Below, in pieces: positions 35,936 to 48,785 of a DNA stretch of 64,000 bases; the stretch's first letter is position 1, and each line of letters begins with the position of its first letter. Location: contig NW_026731698.1 in NCBI RefSeq assembly GCF_028476545.1, positions 558,001 to 622,000 on the forward strand, written 5' to 3'. Origin of the DNA: Physella acuta. Its lineage: Eukaryota > Mollusca > Gastropoda > Physidae. The translations under genes were made by a program, and so were the position numbers. A model generated the notes under the pieces. That model saw nothing but the letters and a program-made list of their open reading frames with translations, made no database searches and had not been told where the DNA came from.

Positions 35936-36561
35936 GACACGTTCTATTTGTATGTGCGAACACTTTTACCCTATATGACCTCGCACCATCTGTAGACAAC
36001 CTATGACCTTTCATCCTAATCTTTTAATGAACACTCCAACACAACATTCAACATCACCATCAACATCACCATCAACCACATACCCACCATCGTATTTTAA
36101 ATTACACCTAATATTTTTAGTACACCTCAAGTACGTACAACACTGCTCATGTTCACACGCCAGATTATTTAACACTTCACAACCACAGATAACCAACATG
36201 AACTTCACACAGCTCTTAAATAAAATAATACGCCCAGAAAATGCCCAGTGTGTTCAAAAAGGGGAAGCCATCCAGGAAAAGATAACTCAGCCCCTTGAAC
36301 TGCGCCGAAAAGCTTTTATTTGAAATTCTCATCATAATTTGATTTGAGCTCACTCGGGCCGCGGCCGCCCTGATGAGGTGTAAACTCCGCACGTGGAATG
36401 TTCGGCAGACGATACACTAATCTGCGCTCATTTAACACGGCCTAGATAGCCAGGTTTACAGCTCAGGGCGCAGACGATTGCGGTATTGTAGAGCTCTACA
36501 GTTTGCCAGCTCGTAAAAATACCGTCACCTGGTAACAGAAGGAAAACCAGGGATACGCATG

Positions 36562-36564
<3 letters not shown>
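35936..36564. other. Non-coding stretch with GC-rich patch
   Basis: 36355-36540 is GC-richer than its surroundings and contains a GCGGCCGC octamer. A 106-codon open frame (36003-36323) resembles nothing known. Confidence 0.4.

Positions 36565-36636
<72 letters not shown>
36565..36636. repeat. (AT)n microsatellite, ~70 bp
   Basis: Alternating AT flanked by 'atgtatgt' repeats. Confidence 0.97.
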
Positions 36637-36638
<2 letters not shown>

Positions 36639-38425
36639 GAATGTATGTATGTATGCCTATATTTCTTTAGCTACTCTGTGTCACGATTACCATACATACA
36701 TCCTGGAATCACCTCTGAATGTTTCCATCTTTTGTTGTGAGCCTCCTTGTGTACGCTCCTGACGGCCCGGGCCGCTAAAGCCTCCCTTATCAGATGGGTG
36801 TAATGGGCCCTAAGCACATCCAGGTGGGGGGAGAGCCAGGAAAATTTAATCAGCACAGCCCATGCTGTGGCAAGGCCCCATCATTAAAGGGAAGTAAGTC
36901 CCGCACGCGAAGGGGGGCGACTCTTCCAAGCACTTAGAGTGAAGAGTGCATATATTACACACACACACACACACATGCTATTATAAAATATTGTAAAATG
37001 TGATAGAATGAGAGGGATATAGCAATATAAATAGATAGAGGTATTAACATTTAGATAAAAAGAAGATAGACGTTGAAAGCATTTGTTAGATGATGGGGTG
37101 AACTTTGTGCTCTACTTTTTTGAGAAATGCCAAGAGAGCTTAGCTTTTAAGTGATGTGTTGTGGTTGTGGTAATAGTTTGGCGGGGGGGGGGGAGTTGTT
37201 TTACTATCGTGATGTGATGTAATAATAATAGTAGGGAATTTGTTTCTCTATCATGAAGATGTGTGAATAGTTTTTTTGTGTAATAATAGTGGTAGAGTTT
37301 GTATCACTTTCGTGATGATGTAATGATACGATGGTGATGGAGTGCTGTAGTGACAACAAACTTTGTTACCCGATAAATAATCTTCAACTCTGGGAGTAAA
37401 GATCAAATGAAGATCTTTATCCAATCACTAGCAGCGACACCTACAAGATCTTTTGTGAGCTCTCGTGATGGTCAATAAGAATTATTAGAATGTTGTATTG
37501 AAAAATGTATTTGGGGATCTTTAAAAAAAAATATCTAATTGTTAGATGTTCAACATAAGAAAGCCTCTCTAGTAAAATAAATTTGTTTTTTTTTTGCATT
37601 AAAAACTATTTAATGTCCACTGACGATTGTGCCATGCCGGTCCTTACTCTAACCCTAACATTATTGAAAAATCTTTTTGATTCAAATCACGGACTGTGAA
37701 CTTATTTCCAATAAAGTTATTGTACTCGTGGCGGCCACACACTGGTCATCGCACCCCCTTGCCCCCACCCCAATTCAACTATTTACACTTCAGCCCCATC
37801 ATCCGCACACCACCCCACCCACCTCTCATCTGCTCCTCCCCCGTCCCTACCCCCGCACCCCATAACACCGCTAGATCAACAGGTCACAAATCACCAAGTA
37901 CCTCGCCTTTTTACCAAGCAAATTTAATATGAACTCCTGAGACCAACTCCACATTGTCCAATCACCGAACACAACCATGCACTTGCCGATCACCGAAAAA
38001 TTTCGGTACAAAGTCCTCATCAGCGAGCGGGGAGTGAAAAGGTTTCTGTGTTGGGGCTCTATCCAGTACGATCAGATACACGCTGATATTAAAATCTGGT
38101 CTCGCTACTGTGTACGGACGACACGATCGCATATCAGACTCTGAATGGCCGAAACCATCATCAAACCCAGATGGGAAATAACTCCACGTTATTAATTTTG
38201 GTCCATTTTTTTTTCTTAAAAATAGTTGGATTATGATGTTTTTAAATGAAAAAAATAATTTCGAAATGTACAAAAGCAGATGTTAATATGAATTACAATA
38301 CGTCTATGCTCTCAACGATAAAAACTATTGGTTTAGTTTAAAAATAGCTTGCTGACGAGATATGCGGTTTTAACATTGTAGACCAGGCATGATGTGAAGA
38401 AGGATATTTGGGACATGAGCTAACA
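36637..38425. other. Non-coding stretch, no recognised gene
   Basis: Contains a (CA) tract near 36957, a G run near 37183 and a CT/C-rich block at 37745-37870. A minus-strand 103-codon open frame (37962-38273) has fairly natural composition but no recognised domain. Confidence 0.4.
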
Positions 38426-38620
38426 GTGTGCAGTTAGATCAGTTTAAGACACCATTGACAGGACAATGAAGATTTAGATACGCGTTAGATTTGATAGACT
38501 GACCAGTACCTAGCTTGGTCAGTTTAAGACAAGATAGACAGGACAATGAAGGTAAATGATAGATTTGATAGACTGACAATTTCAAGTGACCAGATGGGCC
38601 AGTTTAAGTCATGCTAGGCT
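38426..38620. repeat. Tandem duplication, ~85 bp unit
   Basis: Two to two and a half diverged copies containing 'cagtttaagac', 'gacaggacaatgaag' and 'ttagatttgatagactgac'. Confidence 0.7.
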
Positions 38621-38845
38621 GAACAATCGCGTTAAGTCTACGACAAGATTCTTAGACTTGACACAGAAGGTACGTACAACTCTTGACATACTGACTGTCG
38701 TTCAGCTAAATGAACATCGCTATAATGAAGCCGTACTGTGGATGATTTGGTACAGGCATTTTGGTCGTTGAATTTACCTTGTAAAAAAATATATATCTAA
38801 TAATATCAATAAGTGAATCGCCTAGTCATAAAGCTGATCTTTATA

Positions 38846-39228
38846 AGAGTCTTGTCACAACGATGTTTTTTCTATGAGTCTTGTCACAACGATGTTTTTT
38901 TCTATTAGTCTTGTCACAAAGATGTTTTTTTTCTATCAGTCTTGTCACAAAGATGTTTTTTTCTATGAGTCTTGTCACAACGATGTTTCTTTTTCTATGA
39001 GTCTTGTCACAAAGATGTTTTTTCTAAGAGTCTTGTCACAACGATGTTTTTTCTAAGAGTCTTGTCACAAAGATGTTTTGTTTTCTGAGAGTCTTGTCAC
39101 AAAGATGTTTTATTCTAAGAGTCTTGTCACAACGATGTTTTTTTCTATGAGTCTTGTCACAACGATGTTTTTTCTATGATTCTTGTCACAACGATGTTTT
39201 TTCTATGATTCTTGTCACAAAGATGTCA
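38846..39228. repeat. Minisatellite, ~30 bp unit
   Basis: About thirteen copies of 'gagtcttgtcacaacgatgt' followed by a T run of variable length and 'cta'. Confidence 0.92.
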
Positions 39229-39611
39229 CGCTATCGATGACGGTATCGCTTCCAGCCCGTTCCTCATCAACCGTGACGATTCATTCTGAAGCGCCGTGAA
39301 GTTGTCACGCTCAGAGAACGAGAGCTCTTCATCCGTCACGCTTCACCGCTCTCGCTGTAAGCAGCCATGTTGGGAGACCTGGGACCTCTTGTAGGGGCGG
39401 GTCCCTGGTATGTGTGTGGGTGGGGGGGGGGGGTCCCTGGTATGTAAGTGGGGGGGGGGGGAGCTCTAGGAGACAATCTTTATCTCAGGAGATGGGGATA
39501 ATACAATGTTATTATCACAAGATCGCAACTTTTAAAAAGAAATATTAAAGTATTTTCCCAGCGATTTTGCTCGTTTTCTATTCGCGTTCTGACATTGTCT
39601 AGCTAGACTGT
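39229..39611. other. Non-coding stretch with two G runs
   Basis: G runs near 39422-39434 and 39450-39461. No gene seen. Confidence 0.4.
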
Positions 39612-39865
39612 GATGTTATTTTGATGTTATTTTGTGTTATTTTGATGTGATGTTATTTTGTGTTATTTTGATGTTATTTTGATGTTATTTTGTGTTATTT
39701 TGTGTTATTTTGATGTTATTTTGATGTGATGTTATTTTGTGTTATTTTGATGTTATTTTGATGTTATTTGGATGTTATTTTGATGTTATTTTGAAGTTAT
39801 TTTGATGTTATTTTGATGTTATTATGATGTTATTTTGATGTTATTTTGTGTTATTTTAATGTTAT
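39612..39865. repeat. 11-bp minisatellite
   Basis: About twenty-three copies of 'gttattttgat' and shortened 'gtgttatttt' forms. Confidence 0.9.
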
Positions 39866-40283
39866 TTCGAAACTAAGTTCAAGACAACGTCAAGTCTACT
39901 CCAGATTGTCGTTCTGTGTCAAGAGGGTTATGTAAAAAAAAACAAAGCAAAAAAAACATCCGTTTGAAAGAAAAGACGGAAAGACAATCTGTATGGAAAA
40001 AGAGCCGAGAGAAATAAAACGAGTGAGGGGGGAAAGACATATAGGAAAGCGTGAAAGAAGGTGGGAATAACGACCAAACAAAAAACTGGTACCTCAACAA
40101 ATCCATCCTTAAAAAACCGTTCGGATTTAAGCACTGAAATATATCTTCTGGAATCAAAAACAGAAACTAGGGATAATCAGGACGCAGACGTGAAGAATAA
40201 ATATCCTGAGTTACCTTTTCATGGATCTGTGAGGGTTTTGCTTGACCTTTTGTTATCGTCCAGACGGGAGCCGAACTAAAGGA
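39866..40283. other. Non-coding stretch, no gene seen
   Basis: AT-rich unique sequence between arrays. Open frames on both strands match nothing known. Confidence 0.45.
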
Positions 40284-42838
40284 TGGCACTACGTCACGTC
40301 GTTCTGGTGGAGACCGGCACTACGTCACGTCGTTCTGGTGGAGACCGGCACTACGTCACGTCGTTCTGGTGGAGACCGGCACTACGTCATGACGTTCTGG
40401 TGGAGACAGGCACTACGTCGCGTCGTTCTGGTGGAGACCGGCACTACGTCATGACGTTCTGGTGGAGACCGGCACTACGTCATGACGTTCTGGTGGAGAC
40501 AGGCACTACGTCACGTCGTTCTGGTGGAGACCGGCACTATGTCATGACGTTCTGGTGGAGACCGGCACTACGTCATGACGTTCTGGTGGAGACAGGCACT
40601 ACGTCATAACGTTCTGGTGGAGACCGGCACTACGTCATGACGTTCTGGTGGAGACAGGCACTACGTCACGTCGTTCTGGTGGAGACCGGCACTACGTCAT
40701 GACGTTCTGGTGGAGACAGGCACTACGTCACGTCGTTCTGGTGGAGACCGGCACTACGTCATGACGTTCTGGTGGAGACCGGCACTACGTCATGACGTTC
40801 TGGTGGAGACAGGCACTACGTCACGTCGTTCTGGTGGAGACCGGCACTACGTCATGACGTTCTGGTGGAGACAGGCACTACGTCACGTCGTTCTGGTGGA
40901 GACCGGCACTACGTCATAACGTTCTGGTGGAGACCGGCACTACGTCATGACGTTCTGGTGGAGACAGGCACTACGTCACGTCGTTCTGGTGGAGACCGGC
41001 ACTACGTCATGACGTTCTGGTGGAGACAGGCACTACGTCACGTCGTTCTGGTGGAGACCGGCACTACGTCATGACGTTCTGGTGGAGACCGGCACTACGT
41101 CATGACGTTCTGGTGGAGACAGGCACTACGTCACGTCGTTCTGGTGGAGACCGGCACTACGTCATGACGTTCTGGTGGAGACAGGCACTACGTCACGTCG
41201 TTCTGGTGGAGACCGGCACTACGTCATAACGTTCTGGTGGAGACCGGCACTACGTCATGACGTTCTGGTGGAGACAGGCACTACGTCACGTCGTTCTGGT
41301 GGAGACCGGCACTACGTCATGACGTTCTGGTGGAGACAGGCACTACGTCATGTCGTTCTGGTGGAGACCGGCACTACGTCATGACGTTCAGGTGGAGACC
41401 GGCACTACGTCATGACGTTCTGGTGGAGACAGGCACTACGTCATGACGTTCTGGTGGAGACAGGCACTACGTCACGTCGTTCTGGTGGAGACCGGCACTA
41501 CGTCATGACGTTCTGGTGGAGACCGGCGCTACGTCATGACGTTCTGGTGGAGACAGGCACTACGTCACGTCGTTCTGGTGGAGACCGGCACTACGTCATG
41601 ACGTTCTGGTGGAGACAGGCACTACGTCACGTCGTTCTGGTGGAGACCGGCACTACGTCATAACGTTCTGGTGGAGACCGGCACTACGTCATGACGTTCT
41701 GGTGGAGACAGGCACTACGTCACGTCGTTCTGGTGGAGACCGGCACTACGTCATGACGTTCTGGTGGAGACAGGCACTACGTCACGTCGTTCTGGTGGAG
41801 ACCGGCACTACGTCATGACGTTCTGGTGGAGACCGGCACTACGTCATGACGTTCTGGTGGAGACAGGCACTACGTCACGTCGTTCTGGTGGAGACCGGCA
41901 CTACGTCATGACGTTCTGGTGGAGACAGGCACTACGTCACGTCGTTCTGGTGGAGACCGGCACTACGTCATAACGTTCTGGTGGAGACCGGCACTACGTC
42001 ATGACGTTCTGGTGGAGACAGGCACTACGTCACGTCGTTCTGGTGGAGACCGGCACTACGTCATGACGTTCTGGTGGAGACAGGCACTACGTCACGTCGT
42101 TCTGGTGGAGACCGGCACTACGTCATGACGTTCTGGTGGAGACCGGCACTACGTCATGACGTTCTGGTGGAGACAGGCACTACGTCACGTCGTTCTGGTG
42201 GAGACCGGCACTACGTCATGACGTTCTGGTGGAGACAGGCACTACGTCACGTCGTTCTGGTGGAGACCGGCACTACGTCATGTCGTTCTGGTGGAGACCG
42301 GCACTACGTCATGACGTTCTGGTGGAGACAGGCACTACGTCATGTCGTTCTGGTGGAGACCGGCACTACGTCATGTCGTTATGCCGGAGACCGGCACTAC
42401 GTCATGACATTCTGGTGGAGACAGGCACTACGTCATGATGTTCTGGTGGAGACCGGCACTACGTCATGTCGTTATGCCGGAGACCGGCACTACGTCATGA
42501 CGTTCTGGTGGAGACAGGCACTACGTCATGACGTTCTGGTGGAGACCGGCACTACGTCATGTCGTTATGCCGGAGACCGGCACTACGTCATGTCGTTCTG
42601 GTGGAGACAGGCACTACGTCATGACGTTCTGGTGGAGACAGGCACTACGTCATGTCGTTCTGGTGGAGACAGGCACTACGTCATGACGTTCTGGTGGAGA
42701 CAGGCACTACGTCATGTCGTTCTGGTGGAGACAGGCACTACGTCATGTCGTTCTGGTGGAGACCGGCACTACGTCATGACGTTCTGGTGGAGACAGGCAC
42801 TACGTCATGACGTTCTGGTGGAGACAGGCACTACGTTA
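40284..42838. repeat. Minisatellite, 31 bp unit with 155/310-bp higher order
   Basis: About 82 copies of 'ggcactacgtcatgacgttc' plus 'tggtggagaca/c'. Units are of two main types, one with the perfect palindrome CGTCATGACG and one with CGTCACGTCG. The same pattern of five units recurs every 155 bp from about 40710 to 42230, and a 'cataac' variant recurs every second period, giving 310 bp. One break of 434 bp (14 units) interrupts the regularity near 41330-41600. The right end has a further variant ('gttatgccggagacc'). Confidence 0.96.
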
Positions 42839-42842
42839 TGAG

Positions 42843-44083
42843 GCGATGTCATGAGGTTCTACTGACCAGCGCGATGATGTTCTACTGACCAGCCCGATGT
42901 GATAATGTTGTATTGAACAGCGCGATGTCATGATGTTGTACTGACCAGCGCAATGATGTTGTACTGACCAGCTCTACGTCATGATGTTGTACTGACCAGC
43001 CCAATGTGGTAATGTTGTACTGACCAGCGCGATGTCATGATGTTGTACTGACCAGCGCAATGATGTTGTACTGACCAGCGCGATGTCATGCTGTTGTACT
43101 TACCAGCGCGATGTCATGCTGTTGTACTGAGCAACGCAATGTCATGATGTTGTACTGACCAGCGCAATGATGTTGTACTGACCAGCACGATGTCATGATG
43201 ATTTACTGAGCAGCGCGATGTCATGATGTTGTACTGATCAATGCTATGATGTTGTACTGACCAGCACGATGTCATGATGTTGTACTGACCAGCTCTACGT
43301 CATGATGTTGTACTGACCAGCACGATGTCATGATGCTGTACTGACCAGCGCGATGATGTTCTACTGACCAGCCCGATGTGATAATGTTGTATTGAACAGC
43401 GCGATGTCATGATGTTGTACTGACCAGCGTGATGATGTTGTACTGACCAGCTCTACGTCATGATGTTGTACTGACCAGCCCGATGTGGTAATGTTGTACT
43501 GACCAGCGCGATGTCATGATGTTGTACTGACCAGCGCGATGTCATGATGATTTACTGAGCAGCGCGATGTCATGATGTTGTACTGACCAGCACGATGTCA
43601 TGATGCTGTACTGACCAGCGCGATGATGTTCTACTGACCAGCCCGATGTGATAATGTTGTACTGACCAGCGCGATGTCATGCTGTTGTACTGACCAGCGC
43701 GATGTCATGCTGTTGTACTGACCAGCGCGATGTAATGATGTTGTACTGACCAGCGCGATGTCATGATGTTGTACTGACCAGCGCAATGTTGTACTGACCA
43801 GCGCGATGTCAGGATGTTGTACTGACCAGCGCGATGTCATGATATTGTACTGACCAGCGCGATGTCATGATGTTGTACTGACCATCGCGATGTCATGATG
43901 TTGTACTGATCAGCGCGATGTCATGATGTTGTACTGACCAGCGCGATGTCATGATGTTGTACTGACCAGCGCGATGTCATGATATTGAACGGACCAGCGC
44001 GATGTCATGATGTTGTACTGACCAGCGCGATGTCATGATATTGAACTGACCAGCGCGATGTCATGATGCTGTACTGACCAGCT
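42843..44083. repeat. Minisatellite, ~28 bp unit, 1.2 kb
   Basis: About 46 copies of 'gcgatgtcatgatgttgtac' plus 'tgaccagc', abutting the 31-bp array. A shorter unit lacking 'gtcat' and variants 'ctctacgtc' and 'cccgatgtgg' mark longer internal duplications: the same ordered set starts near 42869, 43348 and, in part, 43618. Confidence 0.94.
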
Positions 44084-45055
44084 CTACGGAATCGAACTTA
44101 GATTAACTTTATAATGACGCTAACATTTGCCATCATTCGCGATATTTTAAACACAATTTTACGATTATTTTTCTCCTATCCATCACAAAAAAATCCATGT
44201 CTTCCCCCCCCCCCCCCATCCAACTAGACAAGATGAAATAACATACATAGCAAACTATGATCCTCCATCTTGGTCGTTAAACACAAAAATAAAGCTCTAA
44301 AGGGAACCGAAACTTGTGTTGTTACTCTTGTTATCGTAGTTTAAAAAACATCATTTCAACTCCTGAGAATCTTGCCTTAAAGCCTGTCTGAGTGTTGTGT
44401 TTTATATTTTTTTTTGGGGAGTGGGCGAGGGGGGGGGGGGGGGATGGGGATCAACTGAGAAGAAAATTAAAAAGCTTCTATTTGATGTTGCTTCACACTT
44501 CTCTCGATTATTTTTGTAAATGTTATATTTGATTTGAATGATAACACGTGATACATTTGATGATTTCGTGAAATAATTTTTTTTATTTAAAAAAAATTAG
44601 ACCAAAAATTGCCTAAATGTGAGCGATTTAAAAGAAAATAAAAAACCATTCTGTTTTTGCCCGTGGTGTAAAAGCTGTTAAAAAAAACCTCACTTTTTGG
44701 ATGATACATTAAAGAAGAAAAACAGCTGCATAAAATCGACAGTAAAAGTCACGAATATTTTTGTTTTTTATTTTAGCTAGGATAGACATCAAGGTTATGA
44801 AATTTGTGAGTGTAAGCTGGTAGATCATTCTATGGTTCTGTCGGTGCTAGTTGTAGGTTCGAATCCAGCTGATGACATTAAGGATTGGAGGGTTTGTTGG
44901 TGTTGAATAACATTTTTCTGAAGGGGTGGTCCGACTCAGTATCGTTGACTTTAAAATACAAGTGGATGCTTTTCTAGTGGGGATACAGTTTTTGTATCTG
45001 GGGCTTAAATCACTGGACAGGCCGATATTGCTTATAGATGGGCTGATAATGGTAA
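44084..45055. other. Non-coding stretch with SINE-like head
   Basis: Very AT-rich with a C run near 44205-44218 and a G run near 44429-44443. No gene seen. Confidence 0.45.
44805..44872 (+). repeat. tRNA-like SINE head
   Basis: A perfect pol III B-box, GGTTCGAATCC (44857-44866), lies about 45 bp after an A-box-like 'taagctggtagat'. The intervening arms are not fully paired, so this is more likely a decayed SINE than a working tRNA gene. Confidence 0.4.
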
Positions 45056-45445
45056 GAAAGTGGCCGATATTGGCTAGACATTGGCCGATATTGGCTAGAC
45101 ATGGGCCAATATTGGCTAGACATGGGCCAATACTGGCTAGACATGGGCCGATATTGGCTAGACATGGGCCAATATTAGCTAGACATGGGCCAATATTGGC
45201 TAGACATTGGCCAATATTGACTAGACATTGGCCGATATTGACTAGACATTGGCCAATATTGGCTAGACATTGGCCGATATTGACCTATATTGGCTAGAAA
45301 ATGGGGAGATATTGACTTGAAAATGGGGAGATATTGACTTGAAAATGGGGAGATATTGGCTAGAAAATGGGGAGATATTAGATAGGCTGATATTGACTAG
45401 ACATGGTCCGATATTTGGTTGACATGGGCCGTTATTGGCGAGACG
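45056..45445. repeat. Minisatellite, 21 bp unit with palindromic core
   Basis: About eighteen copies of 'tagacatgggccaatattgg'. Many units contain the perfect palindrome CCAATATTGG, so CCAAT boxes occur on both strands. Three central-right copies differ ('aaaatggggagatattgac'). Confidence 0.9.
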
Positions 45446-46009
45446 TAGCTAGTATAGCCAAGCATCGACCTTGAACCTTGTAGCCACACTCCACAGAAGG
45501 AAGCCACTTCCCCCCTACCCGCTTTCCGGGCACACGATCTAGGCGTTGGCTGATTTCCGGAGATTTTTGTAACCTAATTACAAAGGTTAATTAGAGAGGC
45601 GCTCTTTGATGTGAGGATGACGTCATACCACTGCGGAAGCTGATGATGGCCACGATCCACTTGAAAGATTGTGAACTTCAAACAGACAGAACGTAGGGTT
45701 TTTAAAGTTTGTGAAGTTGTAAACACACACACAGACAGAACGTAGGGTTTTTAAAGTTTGTGAAGTTGTGAACACACACACACACACAGTACGAAATGGC
45801 GAATGTAGTGGTTTTTTAATTAGAAATTTTCATTCTCTTGAAAACGCGTTTTTGTTTGATTCATAAAATCTCTGGTCGTGAGGTGAGCTTAGGGAACAAA
45901 GATCAATTTTGTGAAGAATGACTGGGTTAGGGTGGTTGTTTTCATTCATGTTACCTACAAGTTTAGACTTGATGACAACATTGATACTGCAGCTGTTTGA
46001 AGCGGGATC
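45446..46009. other. Non-coding stretch, no gene seen
   Basis: Contains a duplicated 'acagaacgtagggtttttaa' segment (two copies about 55 bp apart near 45690 and 45735) and a CA tract near 45770. No gene seen. Confidence 0.45.
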
Positions 46010-46085
46010 CGGACAAAAAGCCGACATGGACAAAAGGCCGACAAGACAAAAAGGCCGACAAGTCAAATGGACGACTGCTAAAAGG
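46010..46085. repeat. Short 'caaaaggccgaca' repeat
   Basis: Four to five copies of about 15 bp. Confidence 0.7.
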
Positions 46086-46582
46086 CTGACATGTTGGCTT
46101 TTTGTCCTACACCAGTTTAAAGCACACCTACTGCACAGAAGTTGGTTTTTCGCCAGTTTACAACTGCATCATGTGTAGTTGTTATCTGTTGAACTGCAAC
46201 GTAATTTTGACCATCGTAACAAATGTCACAAACTAATTTGGTTCATTCCACCCACGTTAAATTGAAATGTAAAAAAATCGGCCAGACCACTTAATTAAAC
46301 ATTTCAAAGATTGTTCTTTTTCAAAATGTTCACGTTGGACTTTAAAGTACCACATCAAGGAGCTAATTCTGTGTCAGACAGGAAAACGAAAGTCCCGTAG
46401 GTTTTCCTATAAAAATGATGTTGCTATTCAGATCAAACAAGGATAATACAAACATCTTCATACACACAGAAGGAAAACAAAGCTACCCAGGAACGTAATT
46501 GGTTACTTCAGAAAGAACGCGTTTCGTATAAGGTTGTTACGGAAATCCGTGAATCAGATAATTAGTGAAACTGTGTAGGCCT
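46086..46582. other. Non-coding stretch, no gene seen
   Basis: AT-rich unique sequence. Nothing recognised. Confidence 0.45.
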
Positions 46583-46682
46583 ACATGGTGCACAGTGCAC
46601 ATCCGCAAGTTGTCTACAAAGTGCACAGCTGTCGACATGATGCACAGTGCACCGCCGCATGGTGCACAGTGCACCGCTGTAG
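46583..46682. repeat. Short repeat with palindromic 'gtgcac' motif
   Basis: Three to four copies of 'catggtgcacagtgcaccgc'. The unit contains two GTGCAC palindromes. Confidence 0.75.
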
Positions 46683-47194
46683 GCTGTTTGATTTTTTTTA
46701 GAAAAAGTTCCTTTTGCTATGTGACTAAAGCAAATGTGGGTGAAATTATTTCTTTGATGTTTGAATAGATTTATAAAAAAAACTTATGATTATGGGAGAT
46801 CAAGGAGGAGATGTAGAGAATAAAAATGACAGGAGTTTTTATATCAAAAATAAAATAACTGAAGTTTAGATTAGTATTTAAAAGGAGGGGGGGGGGGTGA
46901 AGTTTGGAACTGGGGTTGAGGAGCTGGTTGGATGGGGTGAGTGGGGGTAGAGTCAAGATGTAAGGATAGAATTATCAAGGGCAGGTAATTTAGTGGAGAT
47001 GCTAGGAAGTGGTACCATATTGGGTGGCCGCCCCTGTAGCCAGCGATCAAGGGGAGGAAACTCAAGTGCATCCTCACGGAGTTTATCATTCTCAAATTCT
47101 CGGATCTTTGGCTAGACTTTTTCTTTCCCTCGCTCCTATCAAAGAAGTAGACCGTTAGGGTTGGCATGTTTTCCTGCCGCCATATCCTAGAGCC
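46683..47194. other. Non-coding stretch, no gene seen
   Basis: G run near 46887-46897. Open minus-strand frames (46771-47212) match nothing known. Confidence 0.4.
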
Positions 47195-47890
47195 GGTCCT
47201 TAGTGCCGGCATGTCCTAGAGCCGGTCCTTAGTGCCGGCATGTCCTAGAGCCGGTCTTTAGTACAATGTGCTAGAGCCGGTCCTAAGTTCAATGTCCTAG
47301 AGCCGGTCCTTAGTACAATGTCCTAGAGCCCGTCCTTAGTTCAATGTCCTAGAGCCGGTCCTTAGTACAATGTCCTAGAGCCCGTCCTTAGTTCAATGTC
47401 CTAGAGCCGGTCCTTAGTGCCGCTATGTCCTAGAGCCGGTCCTTAGTACAATGTCCTAGGCCTGTCCTTAGTATAATATCCTAGAGCCTGTCCTTAGCGC
47501 CGCTATGTCCTAGAGCCGGTTCTTGGTGCCGGCATGTCCTAGAGCCGGTCCTTAGTGCCGGCATGTCCTAGAGCCGGTCCTTAGCGCCGGCATGTCCTAG
47601 AGCCGGTCCTTAGTGCCGGCATGTCCTAGAGCCGGTCCTTAGTGCCGGCATGTCCTAGAGCCGGTCCTTAGCGCCGCGATGTCCTAGAGCCGGTCCTTAG
47701 TGCCGGCATGTCCTAGAGCCGGTCCTTAGCGCCGGCATGTCCTAGAGCCGGTCCTTAGTGCCGGCATGTCCTTGAGCCGGTCCTTAGCGCCGGCATGTCC
47801 TAGAGCCGGTCCTTAGCGCCGCGATGTCCTAGAGCCGGTTCTTGGTGCCGGCATGTCCTAGAGCCGGTCCTTAGTGCCGGCATGTCCTAC
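47195..47890. repeat. Minisatellite, 29 bp unit, GC-rich
   Basis: About twenty-five copies of 'catgtcctagagccggtcct' plus 'tagtgccgg'. Variants 'agtacaa', 'agttcaa' and 'agcgccg' alternate in patches. Confidence 0.94.
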
Positions 47891-48409
47891 AGCTGGGGTT
47901 AGTGTCCCTATGTTCAGCAGTCTCCATGTCACCCCCCCCCCCCCTCCCCTAAGCTCTAGACCCCGTCAGTTCAGATAAGCCACGAGGTGAAGGCGGTGTC
48001 CTTTCATTCATCAGATCTCCACTATCGTGTTATTGCAGCGCTGTAAGCGCTAGTCAGATCAGATGCAAACACGCACAAATAACAAGAAAAAACTGTCTGA
48101 GCTACGTTCACTCAGAAATATGTCATTTGTCTACTCGAAGATGAAATTTGTCTGAATAGTGTTTATAACTATTGAGTAAGACGTTTGCGTTGAATGTTTC
48201 GACGGTTTAGCTAATTATTGTAATCTTGTAATTCTAAAGTCACGCGCATGGTTTATACCAGAGTGGCCGTGACCTTGTTTGTGGGGAGCGTGGGTGGTCT
48301 AAGACCAACAGTATAAATATGTCGTCAGGGCATATCGCTGTTTGCGTTCTCTGGTGTTTGTGTTTGGGTAGTCGCTGGGCAGTTTGTTCCCGAGTGTGTT
48401 GTGGTTGTG
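47891..48409. other. Non-coding stretch, no gene seen
   Basis: C run at 47933-47945, otherwise AT-rich. No gene seen. Confidence 0.4.
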
Positions 48410-48785
48410 TTGGTAAGTGGGATATTGTTGGGTTGTGGTTGTGTTGTTGTTTAGTGGCATGGTGTTGTGGTTCTGTTGTTGAATGTGAAATGTTGTATTG
48501 TAGTTGTGTGGTTAAGTGGGAAAATGTTGTGTTGTGGTTGTGTGGTTGAGTGGGAAAATGTTGTGTTGTGGTTGTGTGGTTGAGTGGGAAAATGTGTTGT
48601 GGTTGTGTGGTTGAGTGGGAAAATGTTGTGTTGTGGTTGTGTGGTTGAGTGGGAAAATGTTGTGTTGTGGTTGTGTGGTTAAGTGGGAAAATGTTGTGTC
48701 GTGGTTGTGTGGTTAAGTGGGAAAATGTTGTGTTGTGGTTGTGTGGTTAAGTGGGAAAATGTTGTGGTCCTGTTGTTGTGTCGTA
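48410..48785. repeat. Minisatellite, 34 bp unit
   Basis: About ten copies of 'gggaaaatgttgtgttgtgg' plus 'ttgtgtggttgagt'. Related to the array at 48955. Confidence 0.9.

Noticed and set aside
36388-36420. Hammerhead ribozyme because of 'ctgatgag'
   Set aside because: The required CGAAA element and flanking stems are not present.
40284-42838. CRISPR array (31-bp direct repeats)
   Set aside because: Repeats are head to tail with no unique spacers, in a eukaryotic context without cas genes.
42074-42841. 255-codon frame in the 31-bp array
   Set aside because: Generated by stop-free repeat units. Identical short frames restart every 155 bp.
44805-44872. Functional tRNA gene
   Set aside because: The B-box is perfect, but the acceptor and anticodon arms do not pair convincingly.
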